The notes below the pieces were generated by a model. The model saw only the letters and a program-made list of their open reading frames with translations. It did no database searches and was not told the origin of the DNA. Below, in pieces: positions 8,586-17,267 of a stretch of DNA of 64,000 bases; within the stretch, counting starts at the first letter, position 1; the number at the start of each line of letters is the position of its first letter. The stretch lies in the NCBI GenBank assembly GCA_022842725.1, contig JALHOZ010000009.1:62001-126000 (forward strand), given 5' to 3'. The translations under genes and the position numbers were made by a program. The DNA comes from Saprospiraceae bacterium. Lineage in GTDB: Bacteria; Bacteroidota; Bacteroidia; Chitinophagales; Saprospiraceae.

Positions 8586-9203
8586 TCAGGCCATTCCCAT
8601 AAAATGTCTTTCATAGTCGCGTATACTGGCTCTGATAACTTCGTGGGCAGTGTCGCGACCGTAGACCTCATCGATATAACAGGTTGGTTCTTTATCAGGC
8701 ATTTGTTTGTACGTCAGAAAATAGTGTTTTAACCTGTTGATAATGGTTTTAGGCACATCTTTCAGGTCTTTCCACATATTATAAACATCGTCATTATTTA
8801 GGACGGCAATGATTTTATCATCTGCTTCATTATTATCAATCAATCGAAATCCTCCGATCGGGATGGCCCTTACGATAATATCTCCGTGTGTGATTTCTCT
8901 TTCTGTTAATACCAATATGTCCAAAGGGTCGCCGTCACCAAGTATATTCGTTCTTCCTGTGGCTGCCATATTGCAGGCGGCAACGTTTTCCGCACAATAC
9001 GTTTGAGGTATAAAACCATACAAGGCCGGAACAATATTTGAAAATTTCTGCGGACGATCGACCATCAGATATCCCGAATGTTTGTCGATTTCATATTTGA
9101 CAGTATCACTCGGTATGATTTCGATAAAAGTAGTGACCAATTCCGGCGCTTCATTGCCCCTTCTGATACCGTGCCAGGGATGTAATTTAAATTGATTAAC
9201 CAT
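8586..9203 (-). CDS. ppa: Inorganic pyrophosphatase, family I
   Basis: A soluble pyrophosphatase of 205 residues hydrolysing PPi to phosphate, which drives biosynthetic reactions such as DNA, RNA and aminoacyl-tRNA synthesis. The family signature DGDPLDILVL (metal-binding Asp residues) is intact, as are KYEIDKHSG and VPALYGFIPQTYC upstream. Length is somewhat above E. coli Ppa (about 175), owing to an N-terminal HPWHGIRRG segment and extra loops, as in other Bacteroidota enzymes. The preceding gene on this strand starts 30 bp upstream, so the two may be co-transcribed. Confidence 0.93.
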   Translation of the reverse strand: MVNQFKLHPWHGIRRGNEAPELVTTFIEIIPSDTVKYEIDKHSGYLMVDRPQKFSNIVPALYGFIPQTYCAENVAACNMAATGRTNILGDGDPLDILVLTEREITHGDIIVRAIPIGGFRLIDNNEADDKIIAVLNNDDVYNMWKDLKDVPKTIINRLKHYFLTYKQMPDKEPTCYIDEVYGRDTAHEVIRASIRDYERHFMGMA

Positions 9204-9232
9204 TTGGTTTATATTTTTAAAAAGGATTGTAT

Positions 9233-10324
9233 TTAAACGTCGTATGTCAAAGAAACCTCTTCACTGACTGCTTTTGCCTGACAGGTTAGAATGTATCCTG
9301 CGGCCACTTCATCATCTTCGAGTGCGTAACATGTATCCATTTTGACCTGACCTGAAGTGACTTTTGCTATACATGTAGAACAAGCGCCGCTGGTACAGGA
9401 GTACGGTGGATCCAGTTTGTTTTCGACCAGAACATCGAGTATAATTTTGTTTTTAGGTATATCAAAATGATGCTGCTGTCCATTCAGTATTACTTCAACC
9501 CTGGATGTTCCTTCTGCGGATTGTGTGGTTGAAACTGATTTTTTGGCAGCAGGCGTAAAAAATTCTTTGTGAATCTGCTGGGAAACAAAACCTTCGAGTA
9601 TCAAATGTTTTTCGACATTTTCGATCATATCACCGGGACCACAGATGTAAAATTGTTTGTCTTTTTGACCGGGAAAATCCGACAAAAAAGCCGCCAGCAC
9701 TGAAGGAGCAATTCTGCCTTTGTCGCCTGACCAACTGGTTTCTTTTTTGCCCAACCAGCCGGACAAACCACTGGCTTTGGTAGTTATTGGATTGGAAAGT
9801 ACATGTTTGACAAATAATTGTCCTGAATATTTTTCCGACAACTTTTCTAAAGAGTCTTTAAATATAATTTGTTGTTCGTTTCTGCTGCCGTATAAAAGAT
9901 AACAAATGCTTTTAGGCTCATCTTCCAATACGGATTGAATCATGGACATCACCGGTGTGATTCCGCTTCCGGCTGCAATAAAGTACAATGACCTTTTTAA
10001 CGAATGTTCCGGTACGACGGTAAAATGCCCTTCCGGTTCTGATACCATCAACGTATCTCCGGCTTTACAGGTTGACAAATGATGTGACATTTTGCCCCCT
10101 TTAACTTTTTTGATGGTTACCGAAAAATCCGGGTCGCCGGGTCGGCTGTTGATAGAATAAGGCCTGCGGATATCTTCACCATTGAATTCTGTGCGAAGGG
10201 TTACATATTGCCCTGCCTGATGGTGAAAAGTGGATGAAAGATCATCGGATACGTTAAATATCAGTGAATAGGCATCTTCTGTTTCTTTCCTGATATTTTT
10301 TATGGATAATGGGTAAAAATTCAT
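9233..10324 (-). CDS. PaaE-like ferredoxin reductase (FAD, NAD(P)H and 2Fe-2S domains)
   Basis: An electron-transfer flavoprotein of 363 residues. The start at 10324 (MNFYPLSIKNI) is chosen over an upstream ATG whose extra 14 residues look non-coding. Order of domains: FAD-binding barrel (RRPYSINSRPG, about 55-65), NAD(P)H-binding domain (YFIAAGSGITPVMSMIQ and YICGPGDMI), and a C-terminal plant-type 2Fe-2S ferredoxin domain with C310, C315, C318 and C348. PaaE, the reductase of phenylacetyl-CoA epoxidase, has this layout, but no other paa genes are near, so its partner is unknown. It is divergent from sucB with a 16-bp palindrome between. Confidence 0.85.
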   Translation of the reverse strand: MNFYPLSIKNIRKETEDAYSLIFNVSDDLSSTFHHQAGQYVTLRTEFNGEDIRRPYSINSRPGDPDFSVTIKKVKGGKMSHHLSTCKAGDTLMVSEPEGHFTVVPEHSLKRSLYFIAAGSGITPVMSMIQSVLEDEPKSICYLLYGSRNEQQIIFKDSLEKLSEKYSGQLFVKHVLSNPITTKASGLSGWLGKKETSWSGDKGRIAPSVLAAFLSDFPGQKDKQFYICGPGDMIENVEKHLILEGFVSQQIHKEFFTPAAKKSVSTTQSAEGTSRVEVILNGQQHHFDIPKNKIILDVLVENKLDPPYSCTSGACSTCIAKVTSGQVKMDTCYALEDDEVAAGYILTCQAKAVSEEVSLTYDV

Positions 10325-10415
10325 GAATATATTAAAATGTACTTCTCCATAACAACACTGCATCAAAAAAGTTAAAGGTGTTTTTATTTATTTTTTTGTT
10401 GTAATTAAATTTAAA

Positions 10416-10431
10416 TTTAGACATGTCTAAA
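10416..10431. promoter_or_regulatory. Perfect 16-bp palindromic operator candidate
   Basis: TTTAGACATGTCTAAA reads the same on both strands and lies in the 181-bp divergent region between the PaaE-like gene and sucB. Its half-site TTTAGA is similar to sites of DtxR/MntR-type metal regulators; the regulator is an inference. Confidence 0.55.
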
Positions 10432-10505
10432 AAAATGTGCAATTTTTTGGTCTGATTGTTGTCATGAAGAGCACGAACCCTTATTTTTGTGCAAAATTTG
10501 ATTAC

Positions 10506-11741
10506 ATGAGCATCGTAGAAATGAAAGTACCCACTATCGGGGAATCTATAACAGAAGTAACTTTATCACAATGGTTGAAAAAAGATGGTGACTTTGTCAA
10601 ACTTGACGAACCTATCTGTGAGTTTGAATCTGATAAAGCTACCCTGGAGTTTCCGGCAGAAGCCAGTGGAAAACTGATACATGTAGCTAAAGAAGGAGAT
10701 GACCTGTCTATCGGCGCTTTGGTCGCCAGAATTGATACCAGTGTCACCCAAGGCAATGATGTCGCTTCAGTACCTGCCACACCGGTTGCCGTGGTAGAGG
10801 CAGCACCTGCAGCAGTCAGTGCTCAAACAACAAACTATGCCACAGGGCATCCTTCTCCTGCAGCAGGCAAAATATTGAGAGAAGAAAATATAGATACATC
10901 GTCTGTCACCGGTACAGGTAAAGACGGCAGAATAACCAAAGAAGATGCCGTATTAGCAGTACAAAATAAATCGGTCCAAACGACAACAACTCCATCAAAC
11001 ATAGCTTCTGTTGCTGGTCCTGTCAAATCAACTTCGGGAGAAAGAGTTGTCAGGGTGGAAAAGATGTCCAGAATGCGACGAACGATTGCGGCAAGACTGG
11101 TTTCAGCCAAAAATCAGACAGCTATGCTTACCACTTTTAATGAAGTGGATCTGACAGCATTAAATGAATTAAGAAAAAAATATCAGGATAAGTTTGTTGC
11201 CAAACACGGAATTAAACTCGGCTATATGTCTCTTTTTGCGAAAGCATGCGCAAAAGTATTGATGGAAATGCCGGATGTCAACGCCATGATTGACGGAACC
11301 GACATTATTTATCACGATTATGTGGATATTTCTATAGCCATTTCCACACCGAATGGTTTGGTTGTACCACCTGTTCACAATGTTGAGTCACTTGGTTTTC
11401 ATGAAATCGAATTTGCTATCAAAGATCTGGCAGACAAAGCCAGAGCCGGTAAATTATCTTTGGAAGAGATGAAAGGAGGGACTTTTACCATCACCAACGG
11501 TGGTGTTTTCGGATCACTGGTCAGTACACCGATCATCAACGAACCACAATCCGCAATACTGGGTATGCACGCCATCAAAGAAAGACCGGTGGCCATCGAC
11601 GGAAAAGTCGAAATCAGACCTATGATGTATCTGGCCCTGTCATATGATCACCGCATCATCGACGGCAGTACATCGGTTACCTTTTTGGTCAGAGTCAAAG
11701 AACTTTTGGAAGACCCGATGACCCTGCTGATGGAGTTGTAA
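10506..11741 (+). CDS. sucB: Dihydrolipoyl succinyltransferase, E2 of 2-oxoglutarate dehydrogenase
   Basis: The E2 core enzyme of the 2-oxoglutarate dehydrogenase complex, 411 residues from the ATG at 10506; upstream in-frame ATGs add a segment not seen in the family, and [14 protein letters not shown] is the classic N-terminus. Domains: lipoyl domain (residues 1-80, lipoylated K44 in ESDKATLE), an Ala/Thr-rich hinge, an E3-binding domain ([14 protein letters not shown]), and the acyltransferase domain with the catalytic H382xxxD386-G in [10 protein letters not shown]. The E2 of pyruvate dehydrogenase is a possible alternative, but the single lipoyl domain and ESITEVTL start favour succinyltransferase. 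sucA is not adjacent, which is frequent in Bacteroidota. Confidence 0.88.
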   Translation: MSIVEMKVPTIGESITEVTLSQWLKKDGDFVKLDEPICEFESDKATLEFPAEASGKLIHVAKEGDDLSIGALVARIDTSVTQGNDVASVPATPVAVVEAAPAAVSAQTTNYATGHPSPAAGKILREENIDTSSVTGTGKDGRITKEDAVLAVQNKSVQTTTTPSNIASVAGPVKSTSGERVVRVEKMSRMRRTIAARLVSAKNQTAMLTTFNEVDLTALNELRKKYQDKFVAKHGIKLGYMSLFAKACAKVLMEMPDVNAMIDGTDIIYHDYVDISIAISTPNGLVVPPVHNVESLGFHEIEFAIKDLADKARAGKLSLEEMKGGTFTITNGGVFGSLVSTPIINEPQSAILGMHAIKERPVAIDGKVEIRPMMYLALSYDHRIIDGSTSVTFLVRVKELLEDPMTLLMEL

Positions 11742-12153
11742 TCAAAAAGCCCGATAGTTTAAGATTTGTTTTTATAAATAAATACAAGAGGTTCAGGAAA
11801 CTCTTCTGAAATCTCCATACCCTCGATTATTCCTTATTACAAAACGGAGTTTTTTATTTTGTAAGCCGTAAAAAGGTATTACAAAAGTACTTCATTTTCT
11901 GTTTGTCGTAATTTCTTTCAAAAATTACTGACAAGATTTGTGTCTTATAATTTGGGTAAGCATATCAAATCTGATCTATTACTCACCCAAAGTGAGACAT
12001 TAAGGGATCTAAGTGACTGAACAAAAAAGAAAATCGATTGTATTCCAAATCTAAACATATGGTAAAAAAATGTAATATTTTAAGAAAAATGTACTAACGT
12101 CTGAAATATTTATTAATTTTGCCTTTATTTTGGTCAGCGTATAATATTTTATT
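11742..12153. other. Intergenic region between sucB and the OmpA gene
   Basis: No gene seen. It holds an 8-bp inverted repeat TTACAAAA/TTTTGTAA (11837-11844, 11857-11864) without a T-run, and a promoter-like element near its right end. Confidence 0.5.
12114..12121 (+). promoter_or_regulatory. -7 element (TAATTTTG) of the OmpA-family gene
   Basis: Perfect match to the Bacteroidota TAnnTTTG -7 consensus, 32 bp ahead of the ATG. A clear -33 TTTG is not visible at the usual distance. Confidence 0.5.
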
Positions 12154-13605
12154 ATGAGAATACATCTTTTCGTATTGTTTTTGTTGTGTGTATTTCTTGG
12201 CAAGGGATACGGACAAAACCCTGCTTTTCGTTCAGGCGTGACTTTCAAAAAGTTGTTTGTGGACTATCAGTCTCAGAACGGAGGTAATTTGTTCAATTTC
12301 AAAGATTATCGCCATGGTTTTGAAATAGGTTATCAACACAACTTTACCAATAATTTTTCGATAAATATTCCGGTTAAGTACGGAAACATCAATAATATTG
12401 AAGATTCTACAGAGGTTCAATATACAAGGTTTGTCGGTCTTGATGCCGTAGTCCAATACCATTTTTATAAACCTGAAAGAATCATTTCCCCTTATGTTAT
12501 GGGAGGATTAGGTGGTGTTCAGGAATTGGGAGGAGATTTTAACCTGCAGATTCCTGTGGGTGCAGGTTTGAATGTCCGCATTGCTCCCAACGCTTATTTT
12601 AATTATCAGGCAGAGTATCGGTTTTCATTTGCAGAAAACAGAAACAATCTGCATCATGGCTTGGGATTTATCTATTTGTTGGCTCAAAAGCCTAAAGAAG
12701 AAAAACCTAAGGAAGAAGAAAAACCAATGATTAAAGATAGTGACGGTGATGGTGTTGTAGACGAGCTTGATCTTTGTCCGAATGAAAAAGGAATCCCTTC
12801 ATTAAAAGGTTGTCCGGACAAAGATGGCGATGGCGTACCTGATTACCAGGACAAGTGCCCGGATGTTGCAGGTGCTCAAATTTACAACGGGTGTCCGGAT
12901 AGCGACGGAGACGGCATTCCGGATCACGAAGACGAATGTCCGAATGTTGCCGGAAGCAAAGCAAATAAAGGCTGTCCGTTTACAGATCGCGACGGTGACG
13001 GTGTTTCTGATGACAAAGATAAGTGTCCTGATCAACCGGGATTGGCTGATAATGACGGCTGTCCGGAAAAAGATATGGATGGTGATGGTATTCCGGATAG
13101 TATAGACAAATGTCCGGATGCGAAAGGATTGCGCGTATACGGTGGCTGCCCGGATACGGATGGTGACGGCATTCCTGACCACGAAGACGAATGTCCGAAG
13201 CTTCCGGGAAGTGTCGCTAACAATGGTTGTCCGGAAATAGCCAAAGAGGATAAAAAGACATTGGATGTGGCTATGCAGGCTGTTCAGTTTGAAACAGGAA
13301 GTGCCGTCCTCAAAGGCGAATCCAATGCTGTTTTAAAACAAATTGCAGGCATCATGGATCGATACCCCGATTTTAATATGGTCATTAGTGGTCACACAGA
13401 CAATGTCGGAAGACCTGCCTTCAATCAGACGCTTTCAGAAAGAAGAGCCAAAGCATGTTATGATTATCTGATCAAACAAGGAGTATCATCTTCCAGACTG
13501 AATTTTGCCGGTTACGGAGACTCCCGACCTATCACTACCAATGCTACGGATAAAGGAAAGTCGCTCAACCGAAGGGTCGAATTTAATCTGATTCCAAGAA
13601 ATTAA
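12154..13605 (+). CDS. OmpA-family outer-membrane protein with thrombospondin type 3 repeats
   Basis: A protein of 483 residues. It has a signal peptide (MRIHLFVLFLLCVFLGKGYGQ), an N-terminal beta-barrel-like domain to about residue 175, a Lys/Glu-Pro linker, and then a calcium-binding TSP3 array (about 190-360) with repeated D-x-D-G-D-G-V/I-x-D units, each followed by a CP(N/D) pair. The C-terminal OmpA domain (about 370-483) carries FETGSAVLK, ISGHTDNVG and LSERRAKACYDYL, which bind peptidoglycan. It should tie the outer membrane to the cell wall. It is monocistronic, with its own promoter element and a terminator overlapping the convergent nitroreductase end. Confidence 0.9.
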   Translation: MRIHLFVLFLLCVFLGKGYGQNPAFRSGVTFKKLFVDYQSQNGGNLFNFKDYRHGFEIGYQHNFTNNFSINIPVKYGNINNIEDSTEVQYTRFVGLDAVVQYHFYKPERIISPYVMGGLGGVQELGGDFNLQIPVGAGLNVRIAPNAYFNYQAEYRFSFAENRNNLHHGLGFIYLLAQKPKEEKPKEEEKPMIKDSDGDGVVDELDLCPNEKGIPSLKGCPDKDGDGVPDYQDKCPDVAGAQIYNGCPDSDGDGIPDHEDECPNVAGSKANKGCPFTDRDGDGVSDDKDKCPDQPGLADNDGCPEKDMDGDGIPDSIDKCPDAKGLRVYGGCPDTDGDGIPDHEDECPKLPGSVANNGCPEIAKEDKKTLDVAMQAVQFETGSAVLKGESNAVLKQIAGIMDRYPDFNMVISGHTDNVGRPAFNQTLSERRAKACYDYLIKQGVSSSRLNFAGYGDSRPITTNATDKGKSLNRRVEFNLIPRN

Positions 13606-13612
13606 ATATAAT

Positions 13613-14278
13613 TTAAAAGAAAAGCGAAATTTCATTTTCGCTTTTTCTTTTTATATCAGGGACCATACAGTTTTCTGCAGGATAACCCACAGGAAGCAGT
13701 AAAAATGGTTTTTCATTTTCGGGTCGACCGAGAATATCCTGCAAAAATCCCATAGGACTCGGTGTATGGGTCAGGGTCACCAATCCTGCCAAATGAATAG
13801 CCGTAATAAGCATACCTGCGGCTATACCTACGGATTCCTGGACGTAATAATTTTTTGTTTTTTGACCTGATGCTTCCAGGTCATAAGATTTTTTAAACAA
13901 TATAATCAGCCAGGGTGCTTCTGTGAGAAATTCCTTTACCCAGTTGGTATCAAATTTTTGAAGATCCTGCAGCCATTCTTCTGACATTCTGCCATGATAA
14001 TTTTCAAATTCTTCTTTTTCAGCGGCTTCACGTATTTTTTGTTTGATGTCCGGTGAAGATACGGCACAAAAGGTCCAGGGTTGTTTATTAGCGCCGGAAG
14101 GAGCCGTTCCTGCTGTATTGATCAACATCCTGATGATATTTTCATCCACCTTTTTATGTGAAAAATGACGAACAGATCGTCGGTTACTCATAGTATGGTA
14201 AAAGGACGTAACTCTTTCTTTTTGTTCTGATAAAGTCAGGTCTTCGGTTGTGTAAGGAATAAAGGATTTGGATTCCAT
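13613..14278 (-). CDS. Iodotyrosine-deiodinase-like flavin nitroreductase
   Basis: A 221-residue FMN enzyme of the nitroreductase superfamily. The start at 14278 (MESKSFIPYT) is supported by family length; an upstream extension would run into the preceding gene. NRRSVRHFS and TAPSGANKQPWTF form FMN-binding elements. The segment EKEEFENYHGRM plus WVKEFL supplies E90, Y94 and K115, which line up with the substrate-clamping Glu-Tyr-Lys triad of iodotyrosine deiodinase (IYD), and NYYVQESVG and THTPSPMGFL are also IYD-like. It closely resembles the Haliscomenobacter hydrossis IYD as I remember it. Halotyrosine dehalogenation is the expected activity; the physiological substrate in bacteria is unsettled. 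It starts 10 bp after the SDR gene. Confidence 0.85.
   Translation of the reverse strand: MESKSFIPYTTEDLTLSEQKERVTSFYHTMSNRRSVRHFSHKKVDENIIRMLINTAGTAPSGANKQPWTFCAVSSPDIKQKIREAAEKEEFENYHGRMSEEWLQDLQKFDTNWVKEFLTEAPWLIILFKKSYDLEASGQKTKNYYVQESVGIAAGMLITAIHLAGLVTLTHTPSPMGFLQDILGRPENEKPFLLLPVGYPAENCMVPDIKRKSENEISLFF
13620..13653 (+). terminator. Rho-independent terminator of the OmpA gene
   Basis: AAAGCGAAA (13621-13629) pairs with TTTCGCTTT (13636-13644) and is followed by a T-rich tail. The stem lies inside the last codons of the convergent nitroreductase gene, which reads through it on the other strand. Confidence 0.75.
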
Positions 14279-14288
14279 AGTCAAATGA

Positions 14289-14990
14289 TTATAAATCACC
14301 CAATTGAGGACGCAATGTAATTTCCTCAACAACGCAGGAAGGTCCGAGGTTGAGAATGTTCCATACACTATCGGCTATGTCTTTGGCTTCCATAATGCGG
14401 TCATGGGGTAGGGTAGCGCCTTTCCATGAATCTGACCATGTGGCTCCCGGCATCACAGCCGTCACTTTGATCCCGTCATTTTTGAGTTCTTCTCTCAAAA
14501 CTTTTGAAAAGCCCAGTAGGGCAAATTTTGAAATAGAATATGAACCTCCGTTCGGGTAGGCTATTTTACTCGCTATACTGCACATATTGATGATATGACC
14601 CTTTTTATAGGCCTTCATCGGTGTGAGTAATGCCTTGGTGAGATAATATGCGCTGTAGAGGTTGGTTTCGATCATAAACGGCAGGTTTTCATCCGGTTCG
14701 TCTGCCAAAGAACCACCGACATAAATACCCGCATTATTGATCAGATAATCCGGACTCTCACAGGTTTCAAGGACAATTTTGGCAAAGTTGGTTATATCTT
14801 CTTTCCGGGACAAATCTGCTTTGACGGTGACCAAAGCGGTATGCTGATAGGTTTCTTTAAAAGAGGTTTTCATTCGTTCAAGGTCGGAAAGATTTCTGGC
14901 GCAAACAATGAGATTAACACCTTCTGCTGCCAGTTTTTCGGCTATGGCTAATCCTATTCCTTTGGTTGCTCCTGTTACTACTGCCCACAT
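14289..14990 (-). CDS. Short-chain dehydrogenase/reductase
   Basis: A classical SDR of 233 residues. The start at 14990 (MWAVVTGATKGIG) places the nucleotide-binding TGxxxGxG motif at the N-terminus, as normal; upstream in-frame codons are spurious. NNAGIYVGG is the structural NNAG motif, and the active site is SxxxYSISK (GGSYSISKFALLGFSKVL). Such enzymes reduce keto groups with NAD(P)H; 3-oxoacyl-ACP reductase or an unrelated ketone reductase are both possible. It sits between the lipoprotein methyltransferase and the IYD-like gene and is probably co-transcribed with them, but a shared pathway is not evident. Confidence 0.85.
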   Translation of the reverse strand: MWAVVTGATKGIGLAIAEKLAAEGVNLIVCARNLSDLERMKTSFKETYQHTALVTVKADLSRKEDITNFAKIVLETCESPDYLINNAGIYVGGSLADEPDENLPFMIETNLYSAYYLTKALLTPMKAYKKGHIINMCSIASKIAYPNGGSYSISKFALLGFSKVLREELKNDGIKVTAVMPGATWSDSWKGATLPHDRIMEAKDIADSVWNILNLGPSCVVEEITLRPQLGDL

Positions 14991-15042
14991 GATTTGGTAA
15001 ATTTTAGATAAAAAAGTGATTTTTGGCTTGATTGCCCAAATC

Positions 15043-15777
15043 TTATTTGTTGATGGCTTTGAGAATAAACTGATAATCCAATGAAGTATCATCAGAATAA
15101 TCCAGCGTAAAACCATTTTTTTCGAGTTTGTCTTCCAATACATCGAGATACATCCGTTGATCCCGCGGAGGTGCATTGATGGGTAATCGTTTCATTTTGT
15201 AATCGACAATCATTATTTCGCCACCTTTTTTTAACCCTTTCCTAAGGGTTTGCAGATAATTATCCAGATCTGGAATATAGGTAACGGTATTGATAATGAC
15301 CACGAGATCCACTTCTTCGGGTAACAACATCGGGTCATCAGCTTTTGCCAGTCTGGTTTCAATTTTATGTCTGAATTTTTCCGGCAACAGGGGAATAAAC
15401 TGGTTAATGGTATCCAAAACAGTTTTATCTATGTCGATTGCGATCACCTTTTTTGCTTTGATCCCCATTCTGAATGAAAAATATCCTGTTCCTGCCCCGA
15501 TATCAGCTATGGTTTTTTCAGAAAGATCTCCCATTTGATTGATGACAACGTCGGGTTTTTGCCATATGGTTCGTCCGATATTGTATTGCATCCTGTCGAC
15601 ATCATTAAAAGAGGAATCTATAGTATCTGTTTGATAGTCTTCTGTCGGTATATTTACTGTTTCCGTAGTGTTTGTTGTTCTTTCCTTGCAGCCGGTAATC
15701 ACATAAAGTAAAACCAAAGAAAAATATACAAAATATCTTCTATTTATTGGGGTAACAAAAAGACGTTTAACAAACAT
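15043..15777 (-). CDS. Lipoprotein with a SAM-dependent methyltransferase domain
   Basis: A protein of 244 residues starting at 15777 (MFVKRLFVTP). The N-terminus has a hydrophobic stretch ending in a lipobox-like VITGC, so a lipid-anchored, exported product is predicted. From about residue 70 the chain is a class I methyltransferase: TIADIGAGTGYFSF (SAM-binding motif I), VIAIDIDKTVLD, LVVIINTVTYI and GEIMIVDYKMK. Export is odd for an enzyme needing SAM, though signal-bearing members (COG4798-like) are known. An internal start would remove the signal. It lies 22 bp after dacB on the same strand. Confidence 0.7.
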   Translation of the reverse strand: MFVKRLFVTPINRRYFVYFSLVLLYVITGCKERTTNTTETVNIPTEDYQTDTIDSSFNDVDRMQYNIGRTIWQKPDVVINQMGDLSEKTIADIGAGTGYFSFRMGIKAKKVIAIDIDKTVLDTINQFIPLLPEKFRHKIETRLAKADDPMLLPEEVDLVVIINTVTYIPDLDNYLQTLRKGLKKGGEIMIVDYKMKRLPINAPPRDQRMYLDVLEDKLEKNGFTLDYSDDTSLDYQFILKAINK

Positions 15778-15799
15778 GTTTTTTATTTGAAGCACGAAT

Positions 15800-17257
15800 T
15801 TAGTAATATTTGTGGATGGCGGTAAGGATTTTTTCCAATTGTTTGCGGTTTTGTTTACTTTCTTTAGCCGGCGAACCATTGAGGATCATACTAAAAGAAA
15901 CCCATGTTCCCTTTGAAGTTTTACAAATACCGGTCAGAGAATAAATACCTGTCATTGATCCGGATTTGGCCCAAACATAAGATTGCACTTCAGGATTTTC
16001 AGCCAATAAACCTTTGACAGTACCTTCTGCGCCGGCTTTTGGCAACAAATCCAATACTTCCTTCTGCCCGTTTAGTATAACCATTTTGTGCAAAAATGAC
16101 GTAAAAAATCCGGGTGACACGTAATTTCTCGATGAAAGTCCGCTGCCGTCTTCCAGGTGAATATCATTTCTGTTTAATCCTATAGAATCGATATATTGAT
16201 TGAGCATTTCAATCCCTGTTGTTCTTTGTCCTTTGCCGGATATTTTGTTTCCCATAGTTTTTAGAAAGGATTCACAATACAGGTTGATACTTTCAGCATT
16301 GGCGGTTTTTGCCATGAGGTTAAGTTCCGGTGAAAAAAATGTGATGATGGTATCCGTTACCTGCCGGATTTGGGTGTTTTTTCCAAACTGATCCGGATCG
16401 CAAATGATACCGACTTTTGTGATAGCTTCATACATCCTGTAAGCCATAAACAGCGCAGGATCCGGGATAGCACCCTTTGTTTTAAATATATTATTTCCGT
16501 AAGGAATAGTACCTCTGACTACTTTGTCATAACGAGAATCCTTCGTAAATATATAGGATTGGTCACCGCTGCCTTTTGGTCCGACAGTCACTTCATTTTC
16601 CACCTCAAGACCGGGAATATAGGGTTCAATTCTATCCAGTCCTGCCTTTTGTCCGATCTCTTTGTTACGATGAAAAAACAAATGGTATTCATTTTCAGAT
16701 ATGTTAAATCCGTGGGCTCCTCCTCCGTAATAATTGGCGATATCATTCCATTGCCATGTGGGTGATACCGGGTCGTCGTCAAAACAGGAAGAATCCACCA
16801 ATACCTTTCCTTTGATTTCTTTGATGCCTGCTTTTTTGATTTCAACAACCATTATGTTGAGTACATCTTCCAAATCCGGTTTTTGTGGCCATCTTTCAGA
16901 ACCAAAGGTAGGGTCACCACTTCCTTGTAAAATGATGTCTCCGTACAATGTCCCCGATTTGTCGATATTTCCTGTATACATCAAATGGGTTCTATATTGA
17001 TATTTTTTTCCCAATACACCGTAAGAAACAAAAGAAGTAATGATTTTTAAGGATGATGCCGGCACAAACCACTTATTTTCCTGATAACCTGCCAGTTTTT
17101 TACCGTTAGAAAGATCCGTTATACTCAAACCAAATTGTGTTTTTTCATAAAAAGATTCATTCAGATGCGTTTTCAGAAAGGTTTCAAAACCGGTTTGTGC
17201 TATGATAAGTTTTGAGGTAAAAAAGGCAAAAAGAAATACCGGAAATATTTTGACCAT
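15800..17257 (-). CDS. dacB: D-alanyl-D-alanine carboxypeptidase/endopeptidase (PBP4 family)
   Basis: A peptidase S13 penicillin-binding protein of 485 residues. It has a signal peptide (MVKIFPVFLFAFFTSKLIIAQ). The three active-site motifs are visible: SxxK in VPASSLKIITS, SxN in GLSSRNYVSPG, and KSG (in place of KTG) in WAKSGSMTGI. It trims D-Ala or cleaves cross-links in periplasmic peptidoglycan. Length and the large insert domain between SxxK and SxN agree with DacB. The upstream M14-like gene ends 10 bp before its start, so co-transcription is likely. Confidence 0.9.
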   Translation of the reverse strand: MVKIFPVFLFAFFTSKLIIAQTGFETFLKTHLNESFYEKTQFGLSITDLSNGKKLAGYQENKWFVPASSLKIITSFVSYGVLGKKYQYRTHLMYTGNIDKSGTLYGDIILQGSGDPTFGSERWPQKPDLEDVLNIMVVEIKKAGIKEIKGKVLVDSSCFDDDPVSPTWQWNDIANYYGGGAHGFNISENEYHLFFHRNKEIGQKAGLDRIEPYIPGLEVENEVTVGPKGSGDQSYIFTKDSRYDKVVRGTIPYGNNIFKTKGAIPDPALFMAYRMYEAITKVGIICDPDQFGKNTQIRQVTDTIITFFSPELNLMAKTANAESINLYCESFLKTMGNKISGKGQRTTGIEMLNQYIDSIGLNRNDIHLEDGSGLSSRNYVSPGFFTSFLHKMVILNGQKEVLDLLPKAGAEGTVKGLLAENPEVQSYVWAKSGSMTGIYSLTGICKTSKGTWVSFSMILNGSPAKESKQNRKQLEKILTAIHKYY

Positions 17258-17267
17258 GTTTTTATTG

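Noticed and set aside
11837-11864. Terminator for sucB
   Set aside because: 8-bp inverted repeat without a following T-run; AT-rich, could be chance.
12802-13182. Minus-strand frame of 126 codons
   Set aside because: Mirror of the Asp/Gly-rich TSP3 repeats of the OmpA-family gene.
14991-15176. N-terminal extension of the SDR
   Set aside because: It overlaps the methyltransferase gene and the SDR fold starts at MWAVVTG.
15778-15879. Upstream start for the lipoprotein methyltransferase
   Set aside because: It overlaps the end of dacB, and the later ATG places the lipobox correctly.
16370-16765. Plus-strand frame of 131 codons
   Set aside because: Opposite to dacB, which has complete S13 motifs.
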